Shown piece by piece: positions 1-5,698 of a stretch of 9,484 nucleotides of DNA (position 1 is the stretch's first letter; each line of letters opens with the position of its first letter). The DNA comes from Elusimicrobiota bacterium (lineage in GTDB: Bacteria > Elusimicrobiota > Elusimicrobia > UBA1565 > UBA9628). The notes under the pieces were generated by a model. It did no database searches, was not told the DNA's origin, and worked only from the letters and a program-made list of their open reading frames with translations. The translations under genes were made by a program, and so were the position numbers. Where the stretch lies: positions 1-9,484 of the forward strand of contig JAQUNT010000055.1 in the NCBI GenBank assembly GCA_028717525.1, given 5' to 3'.

Positions 1-1752
1 CCGCTCGCCGCGCCCGGGCTCGGCGGCGGCCTCTCCGTCTCCGCCGCGCCCGCGCCGCAGCTCCGGAGCGCGCCCGCCGCCATCCTTTCCGCCGCCCCGG
101 CCCTGGCCCCGGCGGCCCCGGGGCAGGCGGGCCCGTCCGCCCTTTCCGCGGCCAGCCAGGCCCAAGCCCCGGAACAGGCCGACGCCGAGCGCGCCCCGCC
201 CGTTTCCGGGGAAGAGCAGGCCGCGGAGCTGGGAGCGGCCTTCGACGGCAAGGCCGAGGCCAAGCCGCTCTCCATCCTGGTGGCCGGCGCCGAGGCCGTG
301 CCCTTCGTCAAGACCGGCGGCCTGGCGGACGTGGTGGACGCGGTCTCGCGCGGCCTGGCCGGCCGCGGCCACGACGTGACCTTGGTCCTGCCGGACTACC
401 GCCAGCTGCGCCGCGACGGGCTGGAGCTGAGGCCCGCGGGCGAGGTCTTCGTGCCCGTCAACGGGAAGATCGAACGGGCCCTGCTGCTGCAGGGCGAGCG
501 CGAGGGCGTGCGCGTGGTCCTCGTCCACCACGCCGGCTACTACGACCGCGACGGCGGCCCCTATTCCGGCTACTCGGCCTATTCCGCCTACGACGCCTAC
601 AACGCGGGCGGGGCCACGGACGCGGACGAGCGCTTCGGCTTCTACGCGCGGGCCGCGCTCGAGGCGGCCAAGGTCCTGGGCGTCAGGCCGGACGTGGTGC
701 ACGCGCACGACTGGCACGCGGCGCTCATCCCCGCCTTCCTGAAGTACATCTACAAAGCCGACCCCTTCTTCGCGGCCACGCGCACGGTCCTGACCATCCA
801 CAACATCGCCTACCAGGGCGTGTTCGGCCGCGAGGCGGCGCTCAAGCTGGGCTTCTCCGCCGCGGACGCGGACTCCGGGGCCCTGACCCGCAACGGCGAC
901 ACCAACTTCCTCAACTCCGGCCTGGCCCTGGCCGACGCGGTCACCACGGTGAGCCCCACCTACGCCAAGGAGATCCGCGCCGGAGCCGAGTTCGGCATGG
1001 GGATGGAGGACACCCTCAACGCGCGGCCCGACGGCGTCGGCGGCATCCTCAACGGCGTGGACCCGGCCCTCAACGACCCCCGCACGGACCAGCACGTCTC
1101 GCGCAACTACGGCGTCTCGGACGCGGCCGCGGGCAAGGCCGCCAACAAGGCCGAGCTCCAGCGCCGGCTGGGCCTGGACCAGAAGGCCGACGCCCCGCTC
1201 TTCGTGGTCGCTTCCCGGCTGGCCGAGCAGAAGGGCATCGACCTGATCCTGGAGGCGGCCGAGGCGGTGCTGCGCCTGGGCGGGCAGCTGGCCGTCACCG
1301 GTTCGGGCGACCCGGAGCTGGAGCGCCGGGCCGCGGAGCTCGCCGCCGCCCACCCGGGCCGGGTGGCGGTGCACCCCTTCGACGAGGTCGTCGTGCACCT
1401 GGTCTACGCGGCCGGGGATTTCCTGCTCATGCCGTCGCGCTTCGAGCCCTGCGGTCTCTCCCAGCTCATCGCCCAGCGCTACGGGACTTTGCCTTTGGTG
1501 ACCCGCACCGGCGGCCTGGCCGACACGGTCACCGACCTGCGCGACGACCCCGCGCGCGGAGACGGGCTCTTCATCCGGGAGCCTACGGCCGCGGCCCTGG
1601 CCGAGACCGTGGCCGCCGCCGTGGCGGCCTACCGCGGCCCGGAGGGCCTGGCCCGGGCCCGGCGCACGGCCATGGAGAAGGACTCCTCCTGGGGCCCGGC
1701 TCTCGACGCCTACGAGGCCCTGCTCTACCGCCTGGCCGGCCGCCGGCCCTAG
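1..1752 (+). CDS. glgA: Glycogen synthase (GT5 family), 5' end missing
   Basis: Transfers glucose from ADP-glucose (or UDP-glucose) to the growing alpha-1,4-glucan in glycogen synthesis. The reading frame is open from base 1, giving 583 visible residues. Residues 1 to about 88 are Pro/Ala/Ser-rich and low in complexity. The GT5 fold starts at about residue 90 with the first beta strand and the nucleotide-sugar loop KTGGLADV (residues 104-111). Other family landmarks are HAHDWHAAL, TIHNIAYQG, NGVD, SRLAEQKG and the C-terminal PSRFEPCGLSQL followed by RTGGLADTV. The only in-frame start codon before the core is GTG at 280, which would remove the first beta strand, so the true start lies left of the window and the extension belongs to the protein. 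Five tandem Tyr-x-Gly/Ala units sit at residues 188-202. The stop codon overlaps that of the convergent YihY gene. The family call is firm; the role of the extension is unknown. Confidence 0.95.
   Translation, partial: PLAAPGLGGGLSVSAAPAPQLRSAPAAILSAAPALAPAAPGQAGPSALSAASQAQAPEQADAERAPPVSGEEQAAELGAAFDGKAEAKPLSILVAGAEAVPFVKTGGLADVVDAVSRGLAGRGHDVTLVLPDYRQLRRDGLELRPAGEVFVPVNGKIERALLLQGEREGVRVVLVHHAGYYDRDGGPYSGYSAYSAYDAYNAGGATDADERFGFYARAALEAAKVLGVRPDVVHAHDWHAALIPAFLKYIYKADPFFAATRTVLTIHNIAYQGVFGREAALKLGFSAADADSGALTRNGDTNFLNSGLALADAVTTVSPTYAKEIRAGAEFGMGMEDTLNARPDGVGGILNGVDPALNDPRTDQHVSRNYGVSDAAAGKAANKAELQRRLGLDQKADAPLFVVASRLAEQKGIDLILEAAEAVLRLGGQLAVTGSGDPELERRAAELAAAHPGRVAVHPFDEVVVHLVYAAGDFLLMPSRFEPCGLSQLIAQRYGTLPLVTRTGGLADTVTDLRDDPARGDGLFIREPTAAALAETVAAAVAAYRGPEGLARARRTAMEKDSSWGPALDAYEALLYRLAGRRP
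562..606 (+). repeat. Five tandem 9-bp units (Tyr-x-Gly/Ala) inside glgA
   Basis: Five consecutive in-frame 9-base units start at 562, 571, 580, 589 and 598, and encode YSG-YSA-YSA-YDA-YNA. All begin with a Tyr codon (TAT or TAC) and end with GGC, GCC or GCG. They lie in the loop after YYDRDGG, where other GT5 synthases usually have a short acidic, Tyr-containing stretch before the ERF motif. The pattern suggests local codon-scale duplication in a surface loop. Confidence 0.8.
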
Positions 1753-2588
1753 CCCGCCGCCGGCGCGTCCTCTTCCAGCTCCTGCGCGGAGAGCTCCCGG
1801 TCGAGCTGGGCGCCCAGCAGGACCATCAGCGCCATGAGGTAGAGCCAGCTCATCAGGGCCAGCAAGGTGGCCAGGCCCCCGTAGAAAGCGTTCATCCGGC
1901 CCGAGTGCGCCATGTACAGGGCGAAGCCCTTGGAGGTCAGGGCCCAGCCGGCCACGGCGAAGATCGCCCCCGCGGAGACGCGGCGCCGCCCGCGCCGGAA
2001 CCCCGGAGCGCAGCGGTACACGGCCGTGACGGTCAGAAGCATCAGGCCCAGGACCAGGGCCCAGCGCGCGGCGATGAGCACGGCGTGCCAGAACCAATCG
2101 AAGCCCAGGTGCGCGGCCAGCAGGTCGTGCAGCCAGGGCCCCAGGAAGAGCAGGAGCAGGGCGGCCGTCAGGGCCGCGCCGAAGACCACCGTGAAGACCA
2201 AAGACAGGGCCTTGGACCTCCAGTAGCTCCGGGACGACGGGCAGCCGTAGATGCGCCGGACCGCGGCCAGCAGGCCGGAGACCGCGGCGGAAGCGGTCCA
2301 GAGGCAGACCAGCAGGGCGGGCAGGGCCAGGCGGCCCTTGGGCGAGACCAAGGTCTTGACCGCGGGCGGGATGATGAGGGCGTAGATGGAATCGGGCAGG
2401 AAGTCCCGGCCCACAGCCATGAGGCTGGCGGCGTCCACGTGGATGGGCAGGTAGCGGATCATGGTCATCAGGAAGAGGATGAAGGGGAACAGCGAGAAGA
2501 GGAAGTAGAAGCCCACCTCCGCGGCCAGGTCGAAGGAGCTCGCGAAGGAAGGCCCCGGCGGCTCTTCGGCCTCGCGGCGGCGCTCCAT
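1749..2588 (-). CDS. YihY/BrkB-family inner-membrane protein
   Basis: A 279-residue polytopic membrane protein of the YihY/virulence factor BrkB family, once misnamed RNase BN. Its molecular function is not settled; transport or envelope roles have been proposed. Family signatures are FYFLFSLFPFILFL near residues 27-40, WTASAAVSGLLAAVRRIYG (97-115), YRCAPGFRRGRRRVSAGAIF (191-210), and a last part with FYGGLATLLALMSWLYL and LLGAQLDREL. About six hydrophobic segments are visible. ATG at 2588 fits the family N-terminus and lies 2 bases after the stop of the radical SAM gene. No clear Shine-Dalgarno is seen, so coupling to upstream translation is likely. A longer reading upstream would overlap the radical SAM gene out of frame and looks spurious. 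It is the last gene of the coaD operon, and its stop overlaps that of glgA. Confidence 0.88.
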   Translation of the reverse strand: MERRREAEEPPGPSFASSFDLAAEVGFYFLFSLFPFILFLMTMIRYLPIHVDAASLMAVGRDFLPDSIYALIIPPAVKTLVSPKGRLALPALLVCLWTASAAVSGLLAAVRRIYGCPSSRSYWRSKALSLVFTVVFGAALTAALLLLFLGPWLHDLLAAHLGFDWFWHAVLIAARWALVLGLMLLTVTAVYRCAPGFRRGRRRVSAGAIFAVAGWALTSKGFALYMAHSGRMNAFYGGLATLLALMSWLYLMALMVLLGAQLDRELSAQELEEDAPAAG

Positions 2589-2590
2589 GC

Positions 2591-3220
2591 TCACAGCACG
2601 GGCCGGGGGCGGAATGCGGCGCCCAAGGAGGCGGCCAGGCGGCGCACCGCGGGCATATCCACCCCGGGCAGGCGAACCGCGGTCACCGTGGTCTGCAGAC
2701 CGGCGGCCGCGCAGCCCCGCACGAAGTCCTGGGCGGCCGCGAAGCCCTTCTGCCGGAAGGGAGGCAGGGGCGCCAGCAGGCGCGCCCACTGCGCGCCGTC
2801 CGCGGTGTTGAGGCTGACCGCCACCGAGTCGATGAGGCCGGCCAGCTCGGCGGTGATGTCCCGGCCCCAGATGAGGCTGCCCAGGCCCACGGTGTTGAGG
2901 CGCAGGCGGGCGCCGGGATGCCGGCGGCGCAGGGCGGCGCAGATCTCGGGCAGGTCGGGCAGGCGGTAGGTGCTCTCGCCGTAGCCGCAGAACACGATCT
3001 CAGAGAAGCGCCGGCCGTCGGCGGCCGCCGCGCAGGCCTCCAGGATGCGGGCCACGCTCGGCTCGCCGCCGGAAAGGCGGAAGTTCCAGCGCTCGAAGCG
3101 CCACTTGAGCAGGCGCTTGATGCAGAAGCGGCAGGCCGTGGGGCAGCGGTTGGTGACGTTGAGGTAGATCCCGTTCTTGAAGGGGTAGGCCACGGTGGGC
3201 GCGTCCGCCGGGGCCTTCAA
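2591..3220 (-). CDS. Radical SAM protein, TatD-associated type
   Basis: A 209-residue compact radical SAM enzyme. The CX3CX2C motif CPTACRFC (Cys26, Cys30, Cys33) binds the 4Fe-4S cluster that cleaves S-adenosylmethionine. The pattern NGIYLNVTNRC, IVFCGYGESTYR, LRLNTVGLGSLIWGRDI, VSLNTAD and RLPGVDM matches what I recall of the TatD family-associated radical SAM group (TIGR04038), whose substrate is unknown. In that group the GY/FGEPT motif usually has Pro; here it is Ser. No TatD nuclease gene is in the window. The start is taken as TTG at 3220, with GAGAGG five bases upstream; GTG at 3193 would also keep the conserved core. The TTG start overlaps the TGA of the PrcB-like gene, and the stop is 2 bases before the YihY start. 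Confidence 0.87.
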   Translation of the reverse strand: MKAPADAPTVAYPFKNGIYLNVTNRCPTACRFCIKRLLKWRFERWNFRLSGGEPSVARILEACAAAADGRRFSEIVFCGYGESTYRLPDLPEICAALRRRHPGARLRLNTVGLGSLIWGRDITAELAGLIDSVAVSLNTADGAQWARLLAPLPPFRQKGFAAAQDFVRGCAAAGLQTTVTAVRLPGVDMPAVRRLAASLGAAFRPRPVL

Positions 3221-4092
3221 TGCCGCCTCTCGAAGCGCACGGGCAGGGCGCTGCGCGGGATGGCGCGCAGCGCGAAGGGCGCGGTCGCCCCTTCCGGCGC
3301 GGCGCGGTCCGCGGGAGGGGAGAGCACCCGGTAGCGCACCACCAGGGCCGCGGGCAAGGAGACGACCTCGGAGGAGATCTCCACGCGGAAGCCGCCCGTG
3401 GGCTGGAGCCCCAGGAAGACGCCGACCACCTGCTGGCGGGAGAAGTCCAGGCGGGGAGGGCGCTTGCGGGAGAGGCCGGCCCAGAGCTCGGCCCAGGCCT
3501 TGGCGTCGGAGACGGTGAGCGTGCCCTCTTGGGCCCCGCCGTAGAGCCCGGACCAGCAGCCCGGCCCAAAGGTCATGGCCGGCTGCGGGCGGGCGGCCTG
3601 GGGGGGCGGCGCCGGCCGGGGCTCCTTCTCCAGGGCCGTGCCGCCCGGCTCCGGCTGGGCCAGCACCGGCACGACGCGGCCCGCCAGGGGCACGGGCTTC
3701 TTCTTGCCGGCGTCCACGCCGCGGCGCAGGCGCGCGATCTCGCGGATGGCGGCGTCGGCCTGGGCCCGGGAGCCGGGCGCGCCCAGGCGGGGCCCCAGGA
3801 AGCCGCCCTGGCCGGCCTCCGTCTCGTCCGCCACGCTCTCGCCGCGCGCCAGGAAGCGCTGGATGCCCAGCTGGGCGGTCTCCTGCTGGAGCAGGCCGTG
3901 CAGCTGCTCGTTGGTGTAGCCCGGGGCCGGTTCGCCGGGCGCGGCCGAGGGCGGGGGCGGCAGCGGGGGCAGGGAGCCGTCTTCGAGGCGGATGACGATG
4001 CCCTTGCGGTAGGCGCTGAAGAAGAGCAGGATGAGGCCGGCGCAGAGGGCCAGGGCCAGGGCGGCGACGATGGTCGTGACCGGCCGCTTCAT
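3217..4092 (-). CDS. Membrane-anchored protein with PrcB-like C-terminal domain
   Basis: A 291-residue protein of unknown specific function. Residues 1-4 are basic and residues 7-27 form one hydrophobic helix, so it is probably anchored in the inner membrane with the rest outside. A Pro-rich linker (about 41-58) follows, then a polar helical stretch (61-125) and a second Pro/Ala-rich linker (145-175). The C-terminal 95 residues (about 195-290) look like the PrcB_C domain: AWAELWAGL, PPRLDFSRQQVVGVFLG, PTGGFRVEI, then a YRV.SPP strand and AIPRSALPVRF. PrcB was described as a partner of the dentilisin protease complex in Treponema, but the domain is widespread and mostly uncharacterised. ATG at 4092 overlaps the coaD stop as ATGA. 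The domain call is from pattern memory. Confidence 0.75.
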   Translation of the reverse strand: MKRPVTTIVAALALALCAGLILLFFSAYRKGIVIRLEDGSLPPLPPPPSAAPGEPAPGYTNEQLHGLLQQETAQLGIQRFLARGESVADETEAGQGGFLGPRLGAPGSRAQADAAIREIARLRRGVDAGKKKPVPLAGRVVPVLAQPEPGGTALEKEPRPAPPPQAARPQPAMTFGPGCWSGLYGGAQEGTLTVSDAKAWAELWAGLSRKRPPRLDFSRQQVVGVFLGLQPTGGFRVEISSEVVSLPAALVVRYRVLSPPADRAAPEGATAPFALRAIPRSALPVRFERRH

Positions 4093-4577
4093 CCCGGGAC
4101 CGCGAACCGGCGGCGCAGCCGGCGCGCCACCCCGGGCGGGACGAAGGCGTCCACGGAGGCGCCGCGCGCGCAGACCTCCTTGACGATGGAGGAGGATAGG
4201 TACGTGTACTGCTCGTCCGGCATGAGGAAGACGGTCTCCACCTCGCGGTAGAGGCGGCGGTTCATGTCCGCCAGCTGGAACTCGTACTCCATGTCCGAGA
4301 CCGCGCGCAGGCCGCGGATGAGCAGGCGCGACCTCTTGGTCTTGAGGTAGTCGACCAGCAGGCCGGCGAAGGTGTCCACGTCCGCGTTGGGCAGGTCGCG
4401 GACGGCGCCCTCCACCATCGCGATGCGCTCGGCCACGCTGAAGGTGGCCTTCTTGATGGGGTTGTTGGACACGGCCACGATGACGTGATCGAAGAGGCGG
4501 CAGGCGCGCTGGATGATGTCGAGATGGCCCTTGGTGAGGGGGTCGAAGCTGCCCGGATAGACCGCGGTCTGGCTCAT
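4089..4577 (-). CDS. coaD: Phosphopantetheine adenylyltransferase
   Basis: Catalyses ATP + 4'-phosphopantetheine to dephospho-CoA + diphosphate, the penultimate step of coenzyme A synthesis, in the cytosol. The 162-residue length is standard. The nucleotidyltransferase (T/H)xGH motif is TKGH at residues 15-18 after YPGSFDP. NNPIKKATFSVAERIAM carries the usual substrate-binding Lys, IRGLRAVSDMEYE (87-99) is typical, and LSSSIVKE (127-134) is the family's ISSTxxR-type loop. It is the first gene of a four-gene minus-strand operon and its TGA overlaps the ATG of the PrcB-like gene. No Shine-Dalgarno is visible before the ATG; instead a promoter-like element sits directly upstream. Confidence 0.97.
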   Translation of the reverse strand: MSQTAVYPGSFDPLTKGHLDIIQRACRLFDHVIVAVSNNPIKKATFSVAERIAMVEGAVRDLPNADVDTFAGLLVDYLKTKRSRLLIRGLRAVSDMEYEFQLADMNRRLYREVETVFLMPDEQYTYLSSSIVKEVCARGASVDAFVPPGVARRLRRRFAVPG

Positions 4578-4583
4578 GGCCCC

Positions 4584-4592
4584 AATCTACCA
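4584..4592 (-). promoter_or_regulatory. Extended -10 promoter element for coaD operon
   Basis: On the minus strand TGG-TAGATT reads as an extended -10 (TGn plus a hexamer matching TATAAT at 4 of 6). Standard -10 to +1 spacing places the transcript start on the A of the coaD ATG at 4577, which would give a leaderless mRNA. No -35 hexamer is recognisable, as expected for extended -10 promoters. Inferred from sequence only. Confidence 0.45.
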
Positions 4593-4595
4593 AAT

Positions 4596-4604
4596 TGCTA
4601 CACT
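4596..4604 (+). promoter_or_regulatory. Extended -10 promoter element for GNAT operon
   Basis: TGC-TACACT on the plus strand is an extended -10 with a hexamer matching TATAAT at 4 of 6. The predicted start is near 4611, about 107 bases before the GNAT start codon. It lies 3 bases from the opposing coaD element, so the two RNA polymerase footprints would overlap. Confidence 0.4.
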
Positions 4605-4661
4605 GGGGGCCAGCCGCCATGCCGACACCCATCATCCGGGCCCGCGGCCTATCTCCTGGTC

Positions 4662-4721
4662 ATGACGCCGCTGGTCTGCACCGCGGCCATCTTCCTAATG
4701 AAGAGGAGGCTCATCAAGTGA
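4662..4721 (+). CDS. Possible 19-residue hydrophobic leader peptide
   Basis: A small open frame starts at ATG 4662 and encodes MTPLVCTAAIFLMKRRLIK, a hydrophobic stretch followed by KRR and a final Lys. The codons just upstream (AAYLLV) continue the hydrophobic run but offer no ATG, GTG or TTG. Its TGA overlaps the GTG start of the GNAT gene as GTGA, and the strong AGGAGG for GNAT lies inside it, an arrangement suited to translational coupling. No Shine-Dalgarno precedes the ATG. It may be a tiny membrane peptide, a leader, or chance. Confidence 0.25.
   Translation: MTPLVCTAAIFLMKRRLIK
4704..4709 (+). promoter_or_regulatory. Shine-Dalgarno AGGAGG deciding the GNAT start
   Basis: A perfect AGGAGG lies 8 bases before GTG 4718. 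This selects GTG 4718 over an in-frame upstream start at 4595 or ATG 4619, whose added residues look non-conserved. It is the strongest ribosome binding site noticed in the window. Confidence 0.8.
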
Positions 4722-5140
4722 TCCGCTACGAATGGGTCTGGAGGCCCGGCGCCAAAGCGCTCCGGGAGATCGCGGGGCTCTACCGGGCCGCGGGCTGGTG
4801 GGAGCCGGGAGACACGCCGCAGCGCATCTGCCGCATGGTGATGGGGAGCCACTGCTTCCTGCTGGCGCGCGAGCGCGGCCGGGCCGTGGGCATGGGCCGG
4901 GCCATCAGCGACAAGACCAACGACGGCTACATCCAGGACGTGTTCGTCTCTCCGAAGCTGCGCGGCCGGGGCGTGGGCGCCCAGATCGTGCGGCGCCTGG
5001 CCCTGCGCCTGCGCATAGACGGCCTGGGCTGGGTCGGGCTCATCGCGGTGGGCGGGACGCGGCGGTTCTACGAGGGCCTGGGGTTCAAGAAGATGCCGAA
5101 GCACGAGCCCATGCGGTTCGGGGAGAGCGCCTCGGCATGA
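4718..5140 (+). CDS. GNAT-family N-acetyltransferase
   Basis: A 140-residue acetyl-CoA-dependent acetyltransferase. Motif A is clear: GYIQDVFVSPKLRGRGVGAQIV, with RGRGVG (82-87) forming the pyrophosphate-binding loop. The C-terminal motif GGTRRFYEGLGFKKM (112-126) is the usual GNAT motif B ending. The N-terminal part has YRAAGWW followed by a helix, as in small GNAT proteins acting on metabolites or peptides; the substrate cannot be told. GTG start with AGGAGG 8 bases upstream. Its TGA overlaps the ATG of the next gene (ATGA), so it heads a plus-strand operon with the membrane protein and the DUF2156 protein. Confidence 0.88.
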   Translation: MIRYEWVWRPGAKALREIAGLYRAAGWWEPGDTPQRICRMVMGSHCFLLARERGRAVGMGRAISDKTNDGYIQDVFVSPKLRGRGVGAQIVRRLALRLRIDGLGWVGLIAVGGTRRFYEGLGFKKMPKHEPMRFGESASA

Positions 5141-5691
5141 GTTGGTTCTTCTTCGAGTTCACGCCCGCGCATCCGTACTGGGCCTCTTTGCTCAAGTTCC
5201 TCGTTCTGGGGACTTTGGGCGAATGGCTGGGGGGGGTCATCCGGACCCGCGGGGACTGGAAGCCGTTTCCGCCGTCGATGTTGCCGGTCAAGATGGCCAT
5301 CTGGGCCCTGCTGGGGCTGCTCATCCGGTGGATCTTCGCGAGCTTCGCCCTGCTCGTCGCGGCCCAGGCCGCCCAGGGCCTGCTGCCCGAGGCCTGCGGC
5401 CGCGCCGGGTCCTTGGCCTTCGCCCTGGCCGTCAGCCTGCAGCTCAACCTCATGTTCTCGCCCCTTCTGATGGTCCTGCACCGGGCCTTGGACAACGTCT
5501 CGGTCCGGAGATGGAACTGGGCCGGCATGGAGACCGCGCTCTTCTCCATCGTCTGGTTCTGGCTGCCCGCCCACACCGTCACCTTCCTATTGCCCGAGAA
5601 CTTCCGCGTGGCCTTCGCCGCCCTGCTGGGCGTGGCGCTGGGCGCCATCCTGGGCTACGCAAACCGCGCCGCGCCCGTCAAAGAGGTCTAA
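5137..5691 (+). CDS. Polytopic membrane protein, distantly Mpv17/PMP22-like
   Basis: A 184-residue integral membrane protein with about four hydrophobic segments (roughly 15-32, 52-82, 92-115 and 133-175). The middle and end read SLQLNLMFSPLLMVLHRALD, then WFWLPAHTVTFLLPENFRVAFAA and a LGAILGY tail. The order of W.W, PAHT/NF, P..FR and a final G/W..LS-like helix resembles the eukaryotic Mpv17/PMP22 channel-like family and bacterial relatives, but this is only a remote resemblance. No function is assigned. ATG at 5137 overlaps the GNAT stop, with a purine-rich GGGGAGAG about 11 bases upstream. The next gene begins 7 bases after its stop. Confidence 0.75.
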   Translation: MSWFFFEFTPAHPYWASLLKFLVLGTLGEWLGGVIRTRGDWKPFPPSMLPVKMAIWALLGLLIRWIFASFALLVAAQAAQGLLPEACGRAGSLAFALAVSLQLNLMFSPLLMVLHRALDNVSVRRWNWAGMETALFSIVWFWLPAHTVTFLLPENFRVAFAALLGVALGAILGYANRAAPVKEV

Positions 5692-5692
5692 T
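5687..5692 (+). promoter_or_regulatory. Possible -10 hexamer before DUF2156 gene
   Basis: TCTAAT matches TATAAT at 5 of 6 and ends 7 bases before the A of ATG 5699, the same geometry as the coaD and caspase-gene elements. It overlaps the stop codon of the preceding gene, lacks the TGn extension, and an AAGAGG at 5681-5686 could serve instead as a distant Shine-Dalgarno. Weak evidence. Confidence 0.22.
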
Positions 5693-5698
5693 ATCCCC

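Noticed and set aside
2589..2789. Extended start for the YihY gene at 2789
   Set aside because: The added residues are Gly/Arg/Pro-rich and out of frame with the conserved radical SAM coding sequence. ATG 2588 gives the usual family N-terminus.
1905..2969. Long plus-strand open frame opposite the YihY and radical SAM genes
   Set aside because: The translation is rich in Gly, Gln, Arg and Glu with no domain pattern. It is antisense to two genes with clear family motifs, and long antisense frames are expected at this GC content.
3220..4251. Long plus-strand open frame opposite the PrcB-like gene and coaD
   Set aside because: Low-complexity Gly/Ala/Arg/Gln translation that is a by-product of GC-rich codons in the minus-strand genes.
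4595..4717. Upstream in-frame start for the GNAT gene (4595 or ATG 4619)
   Set aside because: 4595 lies inside the promoter-like element, the extra residues show no conserved features, and a perfect AGGAGG with 8-base spacing marks GTG 4718.
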